Below are positions 32,246 to 41,746 of a DNA stretch of 64,000 nt, in pieces; the stretch's first letter is position 1, and every line of letters begins with the position of its first letter. Source of the DNA: Platycnemis pennipes (taxonomy: Eukaryota; Arthropoda; Insecta; Odonata; Platycnemididae); NCBI GenBank assembly GCA_933228895.1, contig OW121846.1:82162064-82226063 (forward strand), read 5' to 3'. A program made the position numbers and the translations under genes. Under the pieces are notes generated by a model. It did not search any database. It worked only from the letters and a program-made list of their open reading frames with translations, and was not told where the DNA came from.

Positions 32246-32445
32246 TGTTCTAAATGTGAGTGTCCCGCTTTTTATATTTTTGTGTTTCTATGTTTTTTGT
32301 GTGGTATCTTCGTATGTGTGTATATGCCACACACATACTATGATGATGCTCAATAATCCATTCCAGGAACATTGCAATAATGTTGAAATAATTGTTCCCT
32401 GAATGTTCAAAATGTCACTACTTGATATATTTCTGCGATGTTCAA

Positions 32446-32620
32446 AATGAATGTTAGCGAACGATCCTGCAACCATTCTGAAGTATTCAATGAATGTTCC
32501 TGCAACCTTTCTGAAAAGCTCAGTGATTCCTGCAACCATTTTGAAAAGCTCAATGAATCCTCCTCCAACCATTCCGAGATGTTCTGCAGCCATTTTTAAG
32601 CGTTCCATAAATGCTCCTTT
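32446..32620. repeat. Imperfect tandem repeats, about 30-34 bp
   Basis: Units containing CCTGCAACCATTCTGAA recur at about 32466, 32500, 32529 and 32562 with drift. Related units occur at 33470 and 33705, so the intervening DNA may belong to the same unrecognised element. Confidence 0.6.
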
Positions 32621-32754
32621 AGCCATTATCTCATGTCCAGTGAATGTCAATAAAATAATTTACAATTGTGAGTAAATTATTTTATTGTAAGTAAATTTAA
32701 TGCTCTCCCTTCTTACTCCAGTGCTCCACTGTGTTGCAAGTGCTCTCTCTTCAG

Positions 32755-32800
32755 CTCGTTGAAGAGGGCCACTTTGTGGCTGAAATACACGTATCCGACG
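32755..32800 (+). ncRNA. Second hammerhead-like stem-loop (Penelope-like relic)
   Basis: CTCGTTGAAGAG, stem GGCCAC (32767-32772), loop TTT, stem GTGGCT, then GAAA (32782-32785) has the same plan as 32210-32237 but a different sequence. This suggests the tail of a second Penelope-like family. Confidence 0.4.
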
Positions 32801-33889
32801 CACATCCTCGTTTTATCCTTCCACATGACTATGCTCTTTTTGAGCTCTATTCTCCCAGGAGGTGTGCCCATCTGAGTGTGTAAGTGAGTGTTTTTTCTGA
32901 GTGCTTGTGTGTTTGTGTTCATAACCCAGGAATCCTGACCAGGGTCCCATCAGCCCTGTGAATGATCCCAATTGGGTTGAGTGTGTGTGTCTGTGGTTCT
33001 GTCACTGACGAGGAAGTAACATTCCCGTAAACCAACACAGAAGGGTTTTCTGGTTGAGAGGCTGTAGTTGGTTACTGCTACGTGGAATAGACCCTCCCGC
33101 AAACCAACGCAGCAATTTGTCCTTGATGAGGGTTGCCAATTTTACGGCCATTGGAGAATTTTAATTTTATTTGTCACTTTAAGAGGCCTTAGAGCTCATC
33201 TCCTTAGATTTGATAGTAACTCTGACAAATTTGCGTATATATAACCATGGTAATAAATTACACTACCTATTTGTACCTTACATGTTGATTGAACTGAACA
33301 CTTTTTTGGCTGTTGAGTCCAACAATAGAGAGTAATTATTTCTGTTAGTGACAGGACCTTGAATGTCATGTGATGCATATGACACTTTGTATTGGTGGTC
33401 TCATACAATGCTTAAATCTGCCATTAAAATAATCATATATGGGTTTATACATCACAGAAACATGGCAGAACCATTCTGAATGCTCCTGCAACCATAGCTA
33501 ACTATAGATTGCTATGTGTTTTAAAAGCATTGCAATTCTGTACATGTGGTTGCAAAAGCATTGATTTTTCAATTAATGATAATACTTTAATAAATCAATA
33601 TAAGTTGATTTTTATGGTAATGAAAGCTTTTAATATCAAACTCATCAATTTAATCATAGTTTGATGTAAGTATTCAGAAAAATGCGTTGCAAAAATATTG
33701 TAGAACCATTCTGAATATTCCTGCAACAATTATGAACCAATCCGTGCAGCAGTGGATGTAGCCCACCGATGAAACCACAAGAGCAGGAGTTATATATTAG
33801 GGACCTTGAAGTTCCAAAATTCCCTGAAGGGAATTTTGATATTGGCAATATGTCGACCGCAGTCCTCTAGGTATTACATTGATGTTCAT
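32801..33889. other. Non-coding DNA with a short perfect hairpin
   Basis: GT-rich at 32870-33000. An 11-bp perfect inverted repeat with a 2-base loop (CAAAATTCCCT) lies at 33815-33838. No coding similarity. Confidence 0.4.
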
Positions 33890-34070
33890 TGTTGAACTGA
33901 GCAATTTCTCATATTCTTTTGTTTGTTTATTCCTGTGGCATTTTACTTCTATCTATTGTTGTGGTTGTTGATAAATGTCTTCCTATAAGTAAAGATGTTT
34001 TTTCTTAATAAAAGATTTTATAATGCGTCCTATGTGAATCTGCTCCCATCCTCATAACCCCAAGAATAAC
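33890..34070 (+). repeat. Copia 5' LTR
   Basis: Starts TGTTGAACTGAGC and ends ...CAAGAATAAC. It contains ACTTCTATCTATTG and an AATAAA at 34009-34016 that could serve as polyadenylation signal. Confidence 0.88.
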
Positions 34071-34074
34071 GACA

Positions 34075-34106
34075 GGCCCAGCATGCTTCCACTGCGCCAC
34101 TCTGCT
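34075..34106 (+). promoter_or_regulatory. Extended primer site complementary to initiator tRNA-Met 5' half
   Basis: GGCCCAGCATGCTTCCACTG continues as CGCCACTCTGCT. These 32 bases match, with a single mismatch, the reverse complement of metazoan initiator tRNA-Met from about nucleotide 33 to its very first base. Copia elements prime from a cleaved initiator-Met half-tRNA, but normally only 13-15 bases match. Here the entire remaining 5' half is represented. Confidence 0.75.
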
Positions 34107-34129
34107 AGATAAAATAAGAAAAATCAGCC

Positions 34130-35187
34130 ATGGAAGGAGAAAGAACAACTCAAGAACTATTTGATGGAAATAATTACGATGACTGGAAATTTTTAATGGA
34201 GATTATCTTGGATGAACGTGAATTATTGTACCTCGTGGATAATACTTTTGAGAGTTTTGAAAGTCCTTTATTAGTCAAACCCAAAGATGAAAGAGTCACT
34301 CAAACCAGAGAGAGAGAAGCAAAGCTGCATAAATTGAGATCTGAAAACAAAATGGCTAAAAGAGTAATAGTAACCCGAATCAAGAGGGACTACTTTGATA
34401 TCGTGGAAGGATAAGCAAACGCATATGATGTTTGGATGGCTTTGTCCGAAAGGCCTTTAAGTATAAACCCCAAGAAGAAGATTTCAAAAAGTTCTGTACT
34501 GTCTTTGATGGATATGTGAGAGAGTTGGCCAACAAAGAAGAAATAATTAGTGAGAAGAGTCAGCTTGCAAAATTCCTCGCATCAATGCCAGACGATTATG
34601 TGAGTGTAGTAACTACACTCAGAGCGGTTGCCACAACTGGGAGTCTAACAATGTCTCTGGTTAGACAGAATATTGAAGAATTTGAAGACAGCCACCAGAA
34701 GAAAGCGAAGAGCAGCAGTACCAACTTCCAACTGACTGCATTTGCCGAAGTCCGAGGAAGTCACCACCAAAACCAGCAATTCAAGCCTTTCCCTTTCAAC
34801 TGCGACAATTGTTGGCTAAAAGGGCATACATTCGCAGACTGTTTCAAGCCAGGAGGAGGAGCACATCAACGTGGCAGAGGAAGAGGAACGCATCATCAGG
34901 GAGGCCGTGACGGTGGAAATTGTGGAAATCATCAGCAAGGAGGTACCGGCTATCATCAGAATAATGGGTTTAGTTTTAAAAATAATACTGGTAGAGGTAA
35001 GACTCATGTAAACTATATGGAAAGAAATAATGATAATAGTAGTAATAATGATAAAGAATATGTTGCCTATAGCTTTTATATTGAAATAGATAGGTACCTG
35101 TTATGTGAATGGTAAAGCAGAAGCAGACGACACTGTTATCAAGTGACTGGATACTTGACTCTAGAGCTTCTGGATCATTCCACCGTT
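34130..35187 (+). pseudogene. Copia Gag and start of protease
   Basis: Gag starts MEGERTTQELFDGNNYDDW. A TAA at 34412-34414 and a shift break the frame, which resumes at 34432 (YKPQEEDFKKF) with the UBN2-type helices. One CCHC knuckle, CDNCWLKGHTFADC, follows at about 34800. The tail is Gly/His/Asn-rich. After another break, SDWILDSRASGSFH is the protease active-site region (DSGAS changed to DSRAS) and is cut at about 35185 by the nested element. Confidence 0.85.
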
Positions 35188-35593
35188 ATGTACGGGACAT
35201 TTGTACTAATTTTTACAACTTTTAAATATTATTTTCTGCCCCTAATATTTGTTGTTTTTTATTGAAACAATTATTAATTGTTAGGTGTAGGCCTAAACTA
35301 TTTGTCAAGTACATAATAGTTTTGGCCTTAACCCTTTGTTATAACTGTTGCAAGAAAAAAAAAGTGCCTGTTACGTACGGGACAAGCTGGGTCAACCACT
35401 TGTTTGGCTCATGTTATGAAAAATGGTATTTCAGCTCAATTAGAATTTTCGCAATGCTGTGCTATTTTTTTTCATATACCTTAAAAAGGATGCTTCAAGT
35501 ACATATGTTTAACATTATCAACAAAACATTTTCAACTAAGTTACAATTTTTTTACCTTTTGTTACGTACGGGACAAGGGTGTTACGTACGGGA

Positions 35594-35707
35594 CATCGTA
35601 CACTTCAGGTTAAAAGTAATTGAAAATAAACAGTTAACATGGTAAAAAAACATCGTACACTTCAGGTTAAAAGTAATTGAAAATAAACAGTTAACATGGT
35701 AAAAAAA
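35594..35707. repeat. Perfect 57-bp tandem duplication
   Basis: The 57 bases starting CATCGTACACTTCAGG at 35594 are repeated without change at 35651. Confidence 0.92.
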
Positions 35708-35976
35708 CACATTTATCAAAAAAGGTTATTAAGCAAATTACAATAGAAGAAGAGAGTATGTTTACAAGCATTATTCTCTAGATCATTTATCTTGTCTTAC
35801 CTTAGCTTAACTATAATACAATTAAGTTATCAAAATATTATGCAACTACTAAAATATTGTTACCATGGTGTTAATATAAAAGACAACTAGAAAGATATCA
35901 GAGTTCATATTTTAACATCTTCAAGGTTAAATTTATATAGTCTGTTGTTGACCACTGTAGGAGGAGAAATAACTAA

Positions 35977-37008
35977 TCACCTCTGTCTCTTTATTGTGTA
36001 CAATTGGCCATTTATAATGCCCTGGAGGACCTGTACCACGACTGTAACTTTCAATTGCTTCTCTGAGACAATTTCTGTGATTTCTCCTGGAAATAAATCA
36101 CCATTATATTGCACTAGAACCCACTGACCTTCTCTAAATTCTGCCTTCACTTCAACAAATGGGTCTAGATTCAAGTTGATATCTTTAGCGTGTTTCTGTC
36201 CTGAAAAACTTTTATTTGTGTAAGATATCACGTGAAAGCTAAGGATACCTGGTACTGCTTGAACTTTGTACCAAGGCTTTACTTTGGTGATGGTATCATT
36301 TATAAAATCTTCTACAGCATAATATACCTGGGTCTTTAAACAAACTTTTGAAGCGACAGTTGCAAAGTCCTTGGCAGATTGAATAGAGCAGCCTTCTCCC
36401 TGTGCCATCATTTTCATCCTCACTAGCCTCTTGACATTTCCACCAACACCATCCACAATACCTTTGCCATGTGATGTTGCGAAATACTTCCATGTGAAGT
36501 TTCTATTAAATTTCTCTGATAAAACTTGAAGGGTTCTTAGCATAAACTTGTTTTTAAATTCAGAGGAGGGACCATTGCTCCAAATCACTTCCTCATACTG
36601 CTTACCATTGTCTTTCCTGAAAATGTCATCACATAACAAGTTTAAAAATACAAAGACAGTGTCTTTGTCCTTATTCTTGCAGTCAGAACAGATAATAAAT
36701 GTTTTGCATTGACCATCATTAAAAAATGCAGCAGTAAATAACATGATGCAAGTGTGACACCAAAGTACACTCTGAATTTCATTTTGGTACTCACAACTGA
36801 ATGACATGGCAAAATCAATTTGTAATATACGCGTTGAAGTAGTTGCCTTGTCTAATGCAAATTCCTCGTTTTGAATCCGCTTGGTGTTAACATGTCTTAA
36901 CATCTTAGGAAAGCTGTGAATTAATTTTTCATGAACATCACCAGCACTGTCTTCTCCTACATTCAGTTTGACTCTCCATTCATCCCTCTTCACCCATTCT
37001 TTACACAA
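35977..37008 (-). pseudogene. HGKG-motif transposon protein, C-terminal part
   Basis: About 340 residues continue the gene that starts at 41120. Recognisable blocks are IWSNGPSSEFKNKF, FATSHGKGIVDGVGGNVKR and WVLVQYNGDLFPGEI. I have seen this set of motifs in many unannotated arthropod and cnidarian transposon-associated proteins but cannot assign a superfamily name. HGKGxxDGxGG could be a catalytic or structural core. This part is open for more than 1 kb, suggesting that the element was intact until fairly recently. It is separated from the N-terminal part by Tigger. Confidence 0.6.
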
Positions 37009-37682
37009 TACAGTAGAAGATCGATAATCCGGAATGCCCGGGACCAGACACGTTCCGGTATAAAGATATTTCCGGTGAATAGATCGCTTTACTTGACGTA
37101 GGCAACCCCGCAATACAGTAGGCAATCCAGCTGTAAGAGCGCTGGGGTATCGTCGAAAGTGAGCAGTGAGAATTTGTCTATGGTAAATGAGGTGGCAAGC
37201 AATGATAAAAATAAACGTGTTATAACAAAATTTATTTTACGAAAAGCATATTCCAAGATTTCTCATATTTAAAAGTTGTAATGGGAGAACAGTCTAGATG
37301 AGACCACCTGTAAATGGAAAGAAATAGCACTTAATTATGTAATCTGAGCAGAATATCTATATTTCGCAGGCCCATATTGCAAATCACGACTATAAATCGG
37401 AACTATTGCGAAAAATCGTCGAGAGTAGATGAAAATTCCACGTCGAATTTACGACTAGTGGCGCAAAAATTGAAGGTTTTGGAAATAAAAAAAGCACTTC
37501 GAATAAAATAATACTAATAATAATTGATAGAATTTTCTCGTGTAATTAAAAAGTTAATTTGAAAAATCGTTGCGCATAGTATGAAAACATATGTTCGAAA
37601 AAATGCATAAATTACCAACGCTAACTAAAGTAGCATAAGTCCAAAAAAATGTATTATTTACGTACGATTGTCATTTGGACCT

Positions 37683-39359
37683 TTATTTGGCCGGGTGGAG
37701 TGAAGCCATATCATCCTCGACAGCATCATCTAAGGGCTTGGCGATCTTCTTAAACAGGTCCGTTAATTTGGTCTGCTTCCACCTGCTTTGGCTCTCTTTC
37801 ACTAGCTTTTCTTTCAAACGATAAAGGTTCAAGATGTCTGTGTCTTGGGAAGAGGTCCTCCTTTCCATGTACTTTATTAGTTTTTCAGCACATTCGATGG
37901 CCTCAGTCGTGGATATTTTCTCCTCATCCACGCTACTCTCACTATCGCTCTCATCATTGCTCGTGATGGTTGAGCCAGTAACCGCATCCACAATTTCACT
38001 ATCTGTGAAACTCTGATACACAGGGGCGTTTTTGTCGCAATTACTCCACTCCTTTATTTCCTCGTCGCTCAATTCAGCGTTCAGCTCCTTGAAGAAACTA
38101 AGAAAGTCGGAAGAGTCTTCGCCCACTGGCTCAAAACCAAGGAACTCATTCTGGTCGTCTGTTCCTGGTTGAAAATCTGGTAGCACATTGTTCCAACACC
38201 TCTTCAAAACAGTGGGTGTTACTTTCTCCCACGCTTCAGCTATACACCACACCGCATTTTTTATAGTAAATTCTTTTTTAAATTTTTCATAGCTGTAGGC
38301 ACCTTCACACTGTATTATAGTTTTCATTATCTCACTTCTGTAGTGACACTTCATGCTGTTTATGATACCTTGATCCAGGGGCTTAATTAGGGATGTGCAA
38401 TTTGCTGGAAGGTATGATATAATGACGTTCTCCTCCACTAGACTTTCTGCGGGGGGATGGGCAGGGCAATTGTCCAATAACAGTAAAATTTTCGAGTCTT
38501 CTGGAAGCCCTATAGCCTTGTAGTAATCCCTAACCTCGGGCAAAAAATGACGATAGAACCATTCCCTAAACAGGTCCTGCGTTATCCACGCCCGTTTATT
38601 TGAACGATATATCACTGGAAAATGCCGGATGCCCTTAAACACTCTTGGTTTAGCACTTTTTCCAATTACCAACAGCTTGCATTTATGATTACCGGCAGCA
38701 TTCGCGCAAGCCACGACGGTAAGTCTTTCCATCGATTCTTTCGCTCCGGTTGCTGCCTTCTCATCACTGCAGACAAAGGTTTTGCGAGGAAGACAGCGCC
38801 AGAACAAACCTGTCTCATCCATGTTGTAAATCTGCTCTGGTAAAAGATTATGGTCTTCCACCAACTTAGCCAGCTTATTCACGTACTCCTCCGCAGCATC
38901 ATAATCAGCTGACATTTTTTCACCGGTCACTTTCAAATAGCGAATGCCATGCCGCTTTTTAAATTTCTGCAGCCATCCTGATGAATATTCACAAGGCGTA
39001 GTTACATTGAGCTCCTTGTGGAAATATTTTGCTTTCTCCATTATGATGCCACCTGAAATTGGAATACCCTCACTTCTCCGCTGCCGGAACCACTCGTACA
39101 CCACCTTGTCCAGCTCAATGTTGCTAGCTCCCCGTAAATTTCTCCTTTTCGAAATTCCAGCCAACGAATCGGATTCCGCGATGAACTGTAAAATTTTATT
39201 TTTCTGTCCCTTGATATCATAAATAGTCGACTGTCCAACACCATACTCTTGGCGAAGTTTCGAAACACTGACACCTCGTTCTAATTTTCCCAGCAGCTCC
39301 ACTTTTTGCTGAAGAGAGAGTGTTTTTCTTTTTCTCTTTGAGCCAACTGCTTCTTCCAT
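37683..39359 (-). CDS. Tigger transposase, intact 558-residue ORF
   Basis: Uninterrupted from ATG (MEEAVGSKRKRKTLSLQQK) to a stop at 37683. Domains: an N-terminal Psq/CENP-B-type helix-turn-helix (about residues 8-60), a second CENP-B/Tc5 helix-turn-helix (about 75-145, ending SGWLQKFKKRHGI), then the DDE catalytic domain. The three acidic residues lie in YNMDETGLFWRC, ILLLLDNCPAHPP and SLIKPLDQGIINSMK, with 32 residues between the last two. The tail is acidic. The protein binds the terminal repeats and moves the element by cut and paste in the nucleus. Length and motifs are normal for Tigger. Jerky-type host genes derive from this family, but the TIRs and TA duplication show that this is a transposon. 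Confidence 0.93.
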   Translation of the reverse strand: MEEAVGSKRKRKTLSLQQKVELLGKLERGVSVSKLRQEYGVGQSTIYDIKGQKNKILQFIAESDSLAGISKRRNLRGASNIELDKVVYEWFRQRRSEGIPISGGIIMEKAKYFHKELNVTTPCEYSSGWLQKFKKRHGIRYLKVTGEKMSADYDAAEEYVNKLAKLVEDHNLLPEQIYNMDETGLFWRCLPRKTFVCSDEKAATGAKESMERLTVVACANAAGNHKCKLLVIGKSAKPRVFKGIRHFPVIYRSNKRAWITQDLFREWFYRHFLPEVRDYYKAIGLPEDSKILLLLDNCPAHPPAESLVEENVIISYLPANCTSLIKPLDQGIINSMKCHYRSEIMKTIIQCEGAYSYEKFKKEFTIKNAVWCIAEAWEKVTPTVLKRCWNNVLPDFQPGTDDQNEFLGFEPVGEDSSDFLSFFKELNAELSDEEIKEWSNCDKNAPVYQSFTDSEIVDAVTGSTITSNDESDSESSVDEEKISTTEAIECAEKLIKYMERRTSSQDTDILNLYRLKEKLVKESQSRWKQTKLTDLFKKIAKPLDDAVEDDMASLHPAK

Positions 39360-39589
39360 TATCGAGTAAGATGATCAGGCTATTGCTTGGTTTAACACTT
39401 CAGGACAAGACCTGCTCACCACGTCATAAAAGCAACCAACTATCGTAGCCACGGCGAAACAAGTCCGATGACAGATCAAAAAGTGAAAGGGAACCTATGC
39501 CCTTGAGCCAATAGATAAGCTCCTTCACCGCTCCTTCCCCCTGCTGACCCTTACGACGTTGTCACATTCCTTGTGCCGCTAGGGGATTC

Positions 39590-39624
39590 CTCAATATGAG
39601 TCATTTCGCATGACTCATATTGAG
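39590..39624. repeat. Perfect 15-bp hairpin in the Tigger 5' region
   Basis: CTCAATATGAGTCAT, loop TTCGC, then the exact reverse complement. It lies about 230 bp upstream of the transposase start on the minus strand, and could be an operator-like or RNA structure. Confidence 0.8.
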
Positions 39625-40275
39625 TATGAGTGTTTTGAGTGTGATCCGTGTGAGTTTCTATCTTACTAACATGCGAACATCCGGAAAAGGGAATGCTATT
39701 GCCCTGAAAACTAAAGCTGAAATAATGCGTTTTTATACTTTAATTCTCGTAAGGAATTATCATGGAATAAGAAGACGTGAAGGTGAAAGACGTAGGGTTA
39801 TTCCTCTCCGGGTAGGAAAGAAAAAAGTAATCAAATTACGAGTAGGTGACTGAGGGGTACCCACTATGTAACATCTACTCGGCCATGATACATTGAAACT
39901 TTGGAGGCGAGGCGCTTGCAATGTAAGCTTTCTCCCCACTTCATTCCTCTCGTAGAGAGATCGCGCAAGTTCGCGGAATAGACGTCGTATGTGGCTGACG
40001 CCGTGGGATGGGTAGAAACACGATTATGCATTCCATGAATAATAATATTATAAATAATTCCTTAATAAATAATTTCTATATATGAATAATTCCTTGACGA
40101 AGCCTAATAGGCTCTGAAGCAACACTTAAACCGCTTACAAAGTGGTATTTTCGGCGGTACGACTAAAAAATTGCATACCCAAAATAATTCCGGAAAACCT
40201 TCCGTTGTTTGGATCTTCCGTTATTTAGAATTCCGGATTATCGATCTTCTACTGTATTTTGATTTCTAGCTCATT

Positions 40276-41120
40276 AGGAAAAGGTAGGTACTAGTTTACC
40301 TCCTGTACATTTTTCACAATTATTCTTCCAGCAAGAAGAGTTAATAGAACTATCACATAAAACACTGCTCCAAAAGTCATTATTGTATTGGATCTTTAAA
40401 GATTTTAGTTTTAAAATAAAATTTTCATGAATTTTGTACTTGCACTGTTCAGAAGGAGTTTGTTTCAGGAGGAGGACATTTTTAGGCCTTAAGCAGTAAA
40501 ACTTTGAAAACCCAATTTTAATGTCCACGTGGAGTTCTTTAAATACACAATAGGCTTCTTTTAGAAACATGGTAATAAAATGTTTTTGCAGCTTTATTTT
40601 TTTTCCATCATTCCAAATAGTGATAACATCTTTCATGCCTGGACATGTATAGACAATGTCGGGGCGAAAATAAAAATTTGTCACAATTTTGTAATCTTCT
40701 TTCTCTTGCTTTTCATCTAATTTTGTTTCCATTTCTTCAGAATGATCCAAATTCAAGAGTTTCACTTGTCCTTGGACGACAGCCTTCTTTTTTCGGGGAG
40801 ACTTTGGAAGTGCTAGAACAGTTTTTAAGACTGCTTTACAGAAGGTCTGTTTGCAGCTGTAGGGCGAGGGACCTGAATTACATTCAGGAGAACTGACCTG
40901 AGCTGGATTTTTTAGCTTAAGTTTGGTTGCTCTTTGCTGTCGCTTTCTGTCCCTTTCATACTTTTTCTTTGTCAGTAATATTTTCTCTTTGTTTTTTTCT
41001 TAATTCATTAATCCTCTTCCTTTCTTTTTCTAAGTACCCATCACGATCATTTGCTTTGAGTCTATCACGCATTTTCTTTATTCTAGCAGCATCAGTTGAC
41101 TTAGGTTTTTCCACCTCCAT
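40276..41120 (-). pseudogene. HGKG-motif transposon protein, N-terminal part
   Basis: Starts at ATG 41118-41120 with a Lys/Arg-rich segment (KKMRDRLKANDRDGYLEKE). A one-base shift occurs near 40955. The frame then runs through DIVYTCPGMKDVITIW, KIGFSKFYCLRPKNVLLL and CWKNNCEKCTGG. The CPGxKD and GFSKFxxLRPK blocks occur in the same protein family as the HGKG part. After CTGG there is a GTAAAC that could be a splice donor, then stops, then the Tigger insertion. The first exon, intron and second part may therefore be arranged around the Tigger site. Confidence 0.6.
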
Positions 41121-41746
41121 TTAAATTCTGAAAAAAGTAAATCATTTTTAAACCTAAAAGTTTCAGGCATTACTCTGTGGTGCTTATGTAAACTTACTTA
41201 AATAAAAATACTTCATGTAGTCAACATTTGATTATTTTCTGACCTGAGTCCCCACGTAGTAATTAGTCACAAAAATAACACGTGCTGTAATCACTCGTGC
41301 GCTAGAACATAAGAAGTGCTGGCTAAAGGTGACTGTAGATTCTAGTATCACCAAACATCTAATCGAGAACAACTATCCCAGTGATTTCACACCTGAGGTC
41401 TACCACACACAAAAGAAGCTAAGTTCCTCCTTCCTGCCTTGAAGAACTGGAGATTGTTGAGGCGACAAAATCAAATAATACAAACAGTCATGTCTTACCA
41501 TTTCACTCACCTTACTTTTTGAAACCTTCTCTCCCCTCCCCCTTTGAACCTCAAATTTCACTTGTTCTTCTGTTTACTACAATGTATCCTTTCAACCACA
41601 GCACCTACTCCTCTGCTACTTTGTAATCGTATGAATTAACCTAATTCCTGGCCCTTCTACCAACCAATGCATCATGCCACACCCCCCAACCTCGCCTAAA
41701 AATTCATGAGTGCCCTGAGCACAATTTTTAGTTTAATTGCCATAGA

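Larger units (their letters stand above)
37011..40254 (-). mobile_element. Tigger/pogo DNA transposon, apparently complete
   Basis: Terminal inverted repeats begin CAGTAGAAGATCGATAATCC on both sides. TA flanks each end (37009-37010 and 40255-40256), the Tc1/mariner/pogo target duplication. The 3,244-bp element carries one intact transposase gene. It is inserted in the HGKG gene of the surrounding element. Confidence 0.93.
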
